DNA of 5,774 nt from an uncultured Alphaproteobacteria bacterium (lineage in GTDB: Bacteria; Pseudomonadota; Alphaproteobacteria; Caulobacterales; Caulobacteraceae): positions 1 to 5,774 of the forward strand of contig CAIYSH010000129.1 of NCBI GenBank assembly GCA_903928755.1. Reading direction: 5' to 3'. Below the pieces are notes generated by a model that saw only the letters and a list, made by a program, of their open reading frames with translations, had not been told where the DNA came from and searched no databases. Within the stretch, counting starts at the first letter, position 1. Every line of letters starts with the position of its first letter. Positions 1 to 4,628 of the stretch are shown one piece after another. Position numbers and translations under genes: made by a program.

Positions 1-210
1 CGCCAGGGCCAGGCCCACGCGCTTGCCCCGCAGGATCAGTTGCAGGCGGGCGCGGTCACGATAGGAATAGACCCGGTTCATGCCGTCCCGGGCCGGCGTC
101 AACAGCCCCTTGTCTTCATAGAAACGCAGGGCGCGGGGCGTGCATTTGAATTCCTGGCACAGCTGCCGGATGGTGAAGGTGCGTGCTGGACGGCGCAGAT
201 CACTGGGCAC
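1..210 (-). CDS. MerR-family DNA-binding transcriptional regulator, N-terminal part (C-terminus beyond window)
   Basis: Only the first 70 residues are present; the gene runs off the left edge. They form the winged helix-turn-helix of a MerR regulator: TFTIRQLC at residues 11-18 is the first helix, TPRALRFYEDKGLL at 24-37 the recognition helix and wing start, and RVYSYRDRARLQLILRGKR at 46-64 the second helical pair. Proteins of this family bind a dyad in the promoter and usually have a C-terminal coiled coil and effector domain, which cannot be seen here, so the effector is unknown. I chose the GTG at 210 because GGGGAGGAA lies six bases before it; an in-frame TTG near 276 would add about 22 residues but falls in the putative -35. 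It lies 82 bases downstream of lysS on the same strand and probably has its own promoter. In alphaproteobacteria, relatives often sit beside acyl-CoA or branched-chain catabolic genes (recalled, not shown here). Confidence 0.88.
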   Translation of the reverse strand, partial: MPSDLRRPARTFTIRQLCQEFKCTPRALRFYEDKGLLTPARDGMNRVYSYRDRARLQLILRGKRVGLALA

Positions 211-216
211 AGGAAC

Positions 217-225
217 TTCCTCCCC
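217..225 (-). promoter_or_regulatory. Strong ribosome binding site of the MerR gene
   Basis: On the minus strand GGGGAGGAA is followed by six bases and then GTG at 210. It is the best Shine-Dalgarno in this part of the window and fixes the GTG start over upstream in-frame alternatives. Confidence 0.7.
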
Positions 226-243
226 GAAGGTCTTTTTACCTTC
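226..243 (-). repeat. Small inverted repeat just upstream of the MerR ribosome binding site
   Basis: GAAGGT and ACCTTC form a perfect six-base stem around a six-base A-rich loop (minus-strand sense) directly next to the GGGGAGGAA site. A ten-base palindrome, CTTCCGGAAG at 240-249, overlaps its upstream arm. Either could be a leader hairpin or an operator for autoregulation. There is no U-tract after the stem on the minus strand, so it is not a convincing lysS terminator. The role is inference only. Confidence 0.35.
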
Positions 244-247
244 CGGA

Positions 248-276
248 AGCGTAAACCTGCCTTCCGTGCGCGTCAA
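248..276 (-). promoter_or_regulatory. Candidate sigma70-type promoter for the MerR gene
   Basis: On the minus strand TTGACG (271-276, five of six to the -35 consensus) is separated by 17 bases from TACGCT (248-253, a weak -10). A start near 240 would give a leader of about 30 bases ending in the strong ribosome binding site. The 3' end of lysS (stop at 293-295) lies immediately upstream, so the regulator could be read from lysS as well. MerR operators usually lie between -35 and -10, but no clear dyad is seen in that spacer. Confidence 0.4.
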
Positions 277-278
277 TA

Positions 279-291
279 TGATCGTTGATCA
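279..291. repeat. Inverted repeat TGATC-N3-GATCA between lysS stop and MerR promoter
   Basis: TGATC and GATCA are perfect five-base arms around GTT, placed directly upstream of the putative -35 of the MerR gene and two bases from the lysS stop codon. The position fits an operator or activator site. Such a short dyad can easily arise by chance, so this is only a candidate. Confidence 0.3.
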
Positions 292-292
292 C

Positions 293-1993
293 CTAGCCTG
301 GCCTGCCCTCGGTCAACAGGCTGCCGGAAAGGGCGCGCTCGATCAGATCGACCGTGCGGTCCAGGCCGAATATGGCAGCGAAGGAGCCGAAGCGCGGGCC
401 CTGACTTTGCCCCAGAAGCACCTCGTAGAGCGCCGTGAACCACAGGCGCAGGGGCTCGAAACCCGCAGCCTTGCCGGCCTCGTAGACCTCGGCCTGGATC
501 AATTCGGCATCCTGGCAGCCAGCGGGCAGGGCCCGGAATCGCGCCACCAGATCCTCGATGGCTGCCCGCTCCATGGCATCGGGTGCCCGGAACCGCTTGT
601 TCGGCTTTACGAAGTCCTCGTAGTAGTGGATCGCATAGTCGGCCAGCCGGTCCAGCAGGGGCTGGGTTTCTGCGGTCGCGCCCGGAATATAGGTCCGGAT
701 GAAGCCCCAGAGGATGTCCTTGGTCGAGGCATCAGCGGCTGACACCAGGTTCAGCAGCAGTGAAAATGACACCGGCGAACCGGCTTCAGGTGGCGCGCCC
801 CGGTGGACGTGCCATGCCGGATTGTCGATGGCCGGGGCGCCTGAAGTCTCGACCCGGGACCGGTTGAAGGCATCCAGCTGCTGCAGATATTCGTCCGTCG
901 CCTTGGGAATGACGTCGAAATACAACCGCTTGGCCGATTTGGGCGATTGATACATGTAGTAGGCGAGGCTCTCCGGTGCGCCATAGCGCAGCCACTCCTC
1001 CATGGTCAGGCCATTACCCTTGGTCTTGGAAATCTTCTGATTGTTCTCGTCCATGAAGAGTTCGTAGTGGAACCCCGCCGGGGACGTTCCGCCCAGCACC
1101 TTGCAGACCTGATTGGACAGCCGGACGCTGTCGATCAGATCCTTGCCGCTCATTTCATAGTCGACCTCCAGGGCCGTCCATCTCAGGGCCCAGTCAGGGC
1201 GCCATTGCAGCTTTACGTGACCCCCCGTTACGGGCACCTCGGCCAGGGACCCGTCCTCATCGCGGAAGGTAATGGTCCCCCGGTCCACATGGCGCTCCAG
1301 GGTCGGCACATAGAGCACCCGGCCGGTGGTCGGGCTGATCGGAATGAAGGGTGAATAGGTCGCCCGGCGTTCCTCCCCAAGGGAGGGCAGCATGATCTTC
1401 TGAATGCCGTCAAAGCGCGCAAGGGCGGTGAGCAGTGTCTCGTCGAAGACCCCGCTCCGATAGCAGTCGGTCGAGGAGGCGAACTCATAGTCAAAGCCGA
1501 AGGCATCAAGGAAGGCCCGCAGCCTGGCATTATTGTGCGCTCCGAAACTGTCATGGGTTTCATGGGGATCGCGGACCACCGTCAGGGGCTTGTCCAGGTC
1601 TTCGGCCAGACGGTCGGAGTTGGGCAGACCGGGCGGGATCTTGCGCAGGCCGTCCATATCGTCGCTGAAGGCAATCAACCGGGTCGCAATCGCGTCGTCG
1701 GTCAGGCCCCGGAAGGCCATGCGCACCATGGTGGTCCGTGCAACCTCACCGAATGTGCCCAGATGCGGCAGACCTGAAGGGCCATACCCGGTCTCAAACA
1801 CCACCGGCCTTTGCAGGGCTTCAAACGCCCTGACGGCTTCGTCGGCCTTGCCCTCGAGAATCAGGGAGGCGGCCAGATCCCGCTCGCTGTCGGACAGGCG
1901 CAGGCGCAGGATCCGGTCGAGCAGGAGTCGGGCCTGTTCGAAAGGCCAGCTCTTGGCGTTACGGGCGGAATGGGAGAGACCTTGCAGTGACAT
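293..1993 (-). CDS. lysS: Lysine--tRNA ligase, class I (archaeal-type LysRS)
   Basis: It charges tRNA-Lys with lysine using ATP in the cytoplasm. The class I form, unrelated to the usual bacterial class II LysRS, is known from archaea, spirochaetes and many alphaproteobacteria. With the ATG at 1993 the product has 566 residues, somewhat longer than the roughly 500-540 usual for the family. The HIGH signature is HLGT at residues 77-80 within GYGPSGLPHLGTFGEV; the KMSKS loop is KISKT at 320-324, followed by KGNGLT. FSDDMDGLRKIP (109-120), TYSPFIPISPTTGRVLYVP (212-230) and SGKDL (282-286) are also typical of the alphaproteobacterial branch. A TTG twelve codons upstream (2029) extends the frame, but neither start has a clear Shine-Dalgarno; I prefer the ATG because MSLQGLSHSARNAKSWPFEQAR resembles family N-termini. 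Residues about 29-62 contain an apparent insertion before the Rossmann core. The gene is divergent from the PhnD-like gene, with 100 bases between them. Confidence 0.95.
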   Translation of the reverse strand: MSLQGLSHSARNAKSWPFEQARLLLDRILRLRLSDSERDLAASLILEGKADEAVRAFEALQRPVVFETGYGPSGLPHLGTFGEVARTTMVRMAFRGLTDDAIATRLIAFSDDMDGLRKIPPGLPNSDRLAEDLDKPLTVVRDPHETHDSFGAHNNARLRAFLDAFGFDYEFASSTDCYRSGVFDETLLTALARFDGIQKIMLPSLGEERRATYSPFIPISPTTGRVLYVPTLERHVDRGTITFRDEDGSLAEVPVTGGHVKLQWRPDWALRWTALEVDYEMSGKDLIDSVRLSNQVCKVLGGTSPAGFHYELFMDENNQKISKTKGNGLTMEEWLRYGAPESLAYYMYQSPKSAKRLYFDVIPKATDEYLQQLDAFNRSRVETSGAPAIDNPAWHVHRGAPPEAGSPVSFSLLLNLVSAADASTKDILWGFIRTYIPGATAETQPLLDRLADYAIHYYEDFVKPNKRFRAPDAMERAAIEDLVARFRALPAGCQDAELIQAEVYEAGKAAGFEPLRLWFTALYEVLLGQSQGPRFGSFAAIFGLDRTVDLIERALSGSLLTEGRPG

Positions 1994-2076
1994 GGACCGC
2001 GCGTTAGCCCTCAATGACGATGGCCTCAAGCAGACATTTCAGCGGCGGCGCATCAAAGACGTCACATCAGGGTCCT

Positions 2077-2084
2077 AGGGAGAG
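2077..2084 (+). promoter_or_regulatory. Ribosome binding site for the PhnD-like gene
   Basis: AGGGAGAG lies nine bases before the ATG at 2094. A competing site, AGGA at 2097-2100, lies eight bases before the in-frame ATG at 2109, so the start is uncertain by five codons. Confidence 0.45.
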
Positions 2085-2093
2085 CAAAACGTC

Positions 2094-3110
2094 ATGAGGA
2101 ATGAAGCCATGGACGCACGCAAGCCGGCCCTTGTTCTTGCCCTTCTCCTGTCCATGGCGGCCTGCGGAAAGCCGCCCAAGGAAGCTGAATCCACGGACAC
2201 GGTGCGCTTTTCCATCATGTCTACCGAGAACGCCCAGGCGGCACAGAAATCCTGGGCCCCCTTCCTGGCAGACATGGAAAAGGCCACGGGCCTGAAGGTC
2301 CAGCCCTTCTTCGGGTCCAATTACACCGCCCTGATCGAGGCCATGCGGTTCAAGCAGACCGAAATGGGCTGGTTCACCAACCAGTCCGGCCTGGAGGCCG
2401 TGCGTCGGTCCGGCGGCGAGGTCTTTGCCCGCACCACCAAGCCCAGCGGTCCGGACGGTTATCAATCCGTGGTTATCGTGAAGAAGGGCAGCGGCCTGAC
2501 CCTTGAAAAAATCATGACCTGCGACAGGACCTTGAACTTCGCCATGGGGGACGCGAAATCAACGTCCGGCACCCTCGCCCCCATGACCTATCTGTTCGCG
2601 CCGAAGAATGTGACGCCCACCACCTGCTTCAAGACGGTCAAGAGCGCCAACCACGAAGCCAACCTGTTCGCCGTCGCCATGGGTCAGGTGGATGCGGCGA
2701 CAAACAATACCCAGTCCATTGTCCGGCTCTCCACCAAGACGGAACCGGCCGCCCGGCAGGCCCTGGCCAATATTGAAGTGGTCTGGACGTCTCCGACCAT
2801 TCCGGAAGACCCCATGATCTGGCGCAGGGATGTTCCCGAAGCCGTAAAGGCCAAGGTCCGCGCCTTCATTTTCGCCTATGGGGTCGGCACCTCTCCGGAA
2901 GCGGCACGCCAGCGGGAAATCCTCAAGGGCATAGAAACCGGCCCCTTCAAGGTCGCCGACAACACCCACCTGCTTCCCGTCCGGGAAATGGAAGCGACCG
3001 AAGCCCTGATCCAGGCCCGCAACGGGAAGGATGCCGCCGCCATTGCCGGAGCCCAGGTGGCCCTGGATGGCATCCACGCCGAAGAAAAGGCCCTAGCTCT
3101 CAGGCCCTAG
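2094..3110 (+). CDS. phnD: Phosphonate/phosphate-family ABC transporter substrate-binding lipoprotein (PhnD-like)
   Basis: This is a periplasmic binding protein of 338 residues that would capture phosphonate, phosphite or a related oxyanion and pass it to a PhnCE-type importer. Residues 11-23 are a hydrophobic signal ending in a lipobox, L-S-M-A-A-C, with Cys24 as the predicted lipidation site. Regions typical of PhnD follow: NYTALIEAMRF at 76-86, SGGEVFARTTK at 106-116, GDAKSTSGTLAP at 152-163 (the S-T-S stretch contacts the phosphonate group in E. coli PhnD), ANHEANLFAVAMGQVDAATNNT at 185-206 and SPTIPEDPMIWRRD near 235-248. Trp93 stands where E. coli PhnD has Tyr. Cys143 and Cys178 might form a disulphide (inference). 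The ATG at 2094 follows AGGGAGAG at a nine-base gap; a second ATG at 2109 (residue 6) follows AGGA at eight bases and leaves the signal peptide intact. No phnC or phnE lies next to it, and no Pho-box-like repeat is visible upstream. The exact ligand cannot be told from sequence. Confidence 0.88.
   Translation: MRNEAMDARKPALVLALLLSMAACGKPPKEAESTDTVRFSIMSTENAQAAQKSWAPFLADMEKATGLKVQPFFGSNYTALIEAMRFKQTEMGWFTNQSGLEAVRRSGGEVFARTTKPSGPDGYQSVVIVKKGSGLTLEKIMTCDRTLNFAMGDAKSTSGTLAPMTYLFAPKNVTPTTCFKTVKSANHEANLFAVAMGQVDAATNNTQSIVRLSTKTEPAARQALANIEVVWTSPTIPEDPMIWRRDVPEAVKAKVRAFIFAYGVGTSPEAARQREILKGIETGPFKVADNTHLLPVREMEATEALIQARNGKDAAAIAGAQVALDGIHAEEKALALRP
3089..3110. repeat. Direct repeat GGCCCTAG carrying the stop codons of two convergent genes
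   Basis: GGCCCTAG occurs at 3089-3096 and again at 3103-3110. The CTAG of the first copy supplies the TAG stop of the minus-strand thioesterase (3093-3095), and the second copy supplies the TAG stop of the plus-strand PhnD-like gene (3108-3110). The two reading frames therefore overlap tail to tail by 18 bases, with no space for a separate terminator between them. Confidence 0.7.
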
Positions 3111-3500
3111 CAGGAAGTGCCCGCGCATGGCGGCGATGGGCTGGGACGGAGATTCCTGCCAGGCCTCGACCTGGATATTGGCTATGCGCCGGCCAACCTT
3201 CTTCAGGACTGCGCGGACATGTGTGGTCAGGGGACGACCCGGCCGCAGATACTCGATCGTGACATCGATGGTCTGATGGGGGCCCTGACGGGGATGGGCC
3301 AGGGTGAGTTGCGCCAGGGCAGACAGCTCCATTACGGCACCGATCACGCCGCCATGCAGGGCAGGCAGGGCAGTGTTGCCGATCAGGTGTGGCGAGAAGG
3401 GCAGGATCAGCACAGGGTCATCGCCGACCAGACCTGGCTTCAACCCCAGAAACTGCGCATAGGGCCTGGCATCCAGAAAGGCCTTCAGGCGATCGGTCAC
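3093..3500 (-). CDS. PaaI-type hotdog-fold thioesterase, second of a tandem pair
   Basis: A single-hotdog protein of 135 residues, the usual length for PaaI/4HBT-type acyl-CoA thioesterases, which act as cytoplasmic multimers. The family's active-site segment is clear: GNTALPALHGGVIGAVME at residues 41-58, with Asn42, the His49-Gly50-Gly51 turn at the start of the central helix and Glu58 in the position of the catalytic acid. TIDVTIEYLRPGRP near 77-90 is the following strand pair, again typical. The GTG start at 3500 overlaps the TGA of the upstream thioesterase in a GTGA, with GAGG eight bases before it, so translation is probably coupled. The frame ends inside the last codons of the convergent PhnD-like gene. 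The acyl substrate cannot be deduced. Confidence 0.87.
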   Translation of the reverse strand: MTDRLKAFLDARPYAQFLGLKPGLVGDDPVLILPFSPHLIGNTALPALHGGVIGAVMELSALAQLTLAHPRQGPHQTIDVTIEYLRPGRPLTTHVRAVLKKVGRRIANIQVEAWQESPSQPIAAMRGHFLLGPES

Positions 3501-3946
3501 GATACCGGCCTCACCGACTGTGGACCATTGAGCACAAAGGCGGCCTGGACCGTGGCTATGGGGTCCTCGGGATCAGAGTCCCAGGCTGTCGCCCTGACAA
3601 AGGCCAGGGTCTCCGTGGATTTGTAGCAATGGGCTTCGACCACCACGCCCGCACCGGGCGCCGCAGCCCGCATGAAATCTATCCGCAGGTCCAGGGTGGC
3701 TGTGGGAAAGCGATCTTCCTCAACCGCGGCGACGGCCATGCCGCTGCAGTGATCCATCAGGGTGGTTACAACCCCCGATGCCAGGGCCTGGGAGACGGGG
3801 TCTTCAACCAGGTCCTCCCGCCAGGGTATCCGCATGGAGGCCCGCCCCACCCCCATGGAGACGGTCTCGAAACCCAGGGCCACGGCCTGAGGCGTCGAGG
3901 TGGCCATTCTGGCGGCCACGGCATTGTCTGGGATTGTCTCGTTCAT
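3497..3946 (-). CDS. PaaI-type hotdog-fold thioesterase, first of a tandem pair
   Basis: With the ATG at 3946 the product has 149 residues. Hotdog features are ALGFE at 23-27, the central helix with SGVVTTLMDHCSG at 57-69, where Asp65 matches the catalytic acid of PaaI-type enzymes, and ATLDLRIDFMRAA, the strand after it. The usual His-Gly-Gly turn is replaced by Ala-Ser-Gly (56-58), unlike its neighbour. The two thioesterases share only the fold pattern, so they look like distinct paralogues that may form a heteromer or act on different acyl groups (inference). A TTG at 3982 would extend the protein by twelve residues and overlap the TGA of the phosphatase gene as TTGA; neither start has a good Shine-Dalgarno. 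It probably lies in an operon with the phosphatase upstream and the second thioesterase downstream. Confidence 0.83.
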   Translation of the reverse strand: MNETIPDNAVAARMATSTPQAVALGFETVSMGVGRASMRIPWREDLVEDPVSQALASGVVTTLMDHCSGMAVAAVEEDRFPTATLDLRIDFMRAAAPGAGVVVEAHCYKSTETLAFVRATAWDSDPEDPIATVQAAFVLNGPQSVRPVS

Positions 3947-3978
3947 GGGGACAGGATGGGGCCCTGCAGGCCCCCCGG

Positions 3979-4530
3979 TCAATCATCACCCGAGGTAAGC
4001 TTGGGCAGTTCAGGACCGAGGAACTCCAGCAGGTTTCCGCCCTCAAAACGCAGGGACCGGACCCCTGCCCGACGTCCAGCCTCAAGGTCACCGTCCTTGT
4101 CGCCCACCATAAGGGAGCGGGCGACATCCACTGGCCACTCCGCCATGGCCCGGAGCAGCATGCCCGGATTGGGCTTCCGGTCCGGGGGATCGGGGTGACG
4201 ATACCTTGGTTCAGCAGCATCGGGATGGTGAGGACAGTAATAGAAGGCGTCGACCCGTCCCCCGGCCTCGAGCAGGGCATCAGCCATCATTTCATGCAGG
4301 CGCAGGACGTCGGCTTCGCTGTAATAGCCCCGCCCGACCCCGGACTGATTGGTCACGACAAAGACCAGCCAACCCGCGCGATTGAACGCGACGATCGCCG
4401 CTTTGGCCCCGGGGATCCAGCTGAAATCTGCCCAGCGGTGGACATAGCCCCTGTCCTCATTGAGGACACCGTCCCGATCCAGAAAAAGAGCCGGGCGACG
4501 GACAGGCGGTGGCGATGCAGCGGAGGTCAC
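3979..4530 (-). CDS. HAD-IIIA phosphatase, GmhB-like (D,D-heptose 1,7-bisphosphate phosphatase family)
   Basis: From the GTG at 4530 this encodes 183 residues, the size of GmhB, which removes the 7-phosphate from heptose bisphosphate on the way to ADP-heptose for lipopolysaccharide core. HAD motifs are in order: motif I FLDRDGVLNED at 16-26 with nucleophile Asp18 and acid/base Asp20, motif II VVTNQSGVGRGYY at 58-70, motif III lysine in DRKPNPGM at 117-124, and motif IV VGDKDGDLEAG at 142-152. The zinc loop starts normally (Cys99-Pro-His101-His) but the later Cys-x-Cys of E. coli GmhB is absent; the stretch before RKP reads HPDPPD. A histidinol-phosphatase or another sugar phosphatase role is possible, and no heptose genes are adjacent, so I leave the symbol blank. 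A TTG at 4566 could add twelve residues. It heads a minus-strand cluster with two thioesterases. Confidence 0.85.
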   Translation of the reverse strand: MTSAASPPPVRRPALFLDRDGVLNEDRGYVHRWADFSWIPGAKAAIVAFNRAGWLVFVVTNQSGVGRGYYSEADVLRLHEMMADALLEAGGRVDAFYYCPHHPDAAEPRYRHPDPPDRKPNPGMLLRAMAEWPVDVARSLMVGDKDGDLEAGRRAGVRSLRFEGGNLLEFLGPELPKLTSGDD

Positions 4531-4592
4531 GGCGATCAGTCTAGCGGTTTCAGCCCGACCGACCAAGGCTTCGTCTGTCGGGGAACTCGGAC

Positions 4593-4598
4593 TATGCT
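4593..4598 (+). promoter_or_regulatory. Weak candidate -10 element upstream of the ABC ATPase gene
   Basis: TATGCT matches four of six positions of a sigma70 -10 and would give a leader of about 25 bases before the TTG at 4629. The hexamer 17 bases upstream (TTCGTC at 4570-4575) is a poor -35, so an activator or another sigma factor would be needed. The region is the divergent spacer between the phosphatase and ABC genes. Confidence 0.22.
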
Positions 4599-4617
4599 CA
4601 GCGACTCATCCCATCCC

Positions 4618-4623
4618 GAGAGG
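4618..4623 (+). promoter_or_regulatory. Ribosome binding site that fixes the TTG start of the ABC ATPase gene
   Basis: GAGAGG lies five bases before the TTG at 4629. No in-frame ATG or GTG exists between here and the conserved first strand of the protein, so this site identifies the start. Confidence 0.6.
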
Positions 4624-4628
4624 CTTCC

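Noticed and set aside
226..243. Rho-independent terminator after lysS
   Set aside because: The stem has only six pairs, and in the lysS reading direction no U-run follows it; the sequence after it is the Shine-Dalgarno of the next gene.
140..742. Plus-strand open frame of 200 codons
   Set aside because: It is antisense to the lysS 3' half and the MerR gene. The translation has no recognisable motif and arises from high-GC codon bias on the opposite strand.
2041..2093. Possible Pho box or CRE-like site upstream of the PhnD-like gene (GACGTCA-type repeats)
   Set aside because: ACGTCA occurs at 2059-2064 and 2089-2094, but the copies are not spaced like a Pho box and lack the TGTCA core pairs, so I do not annotate an operator.
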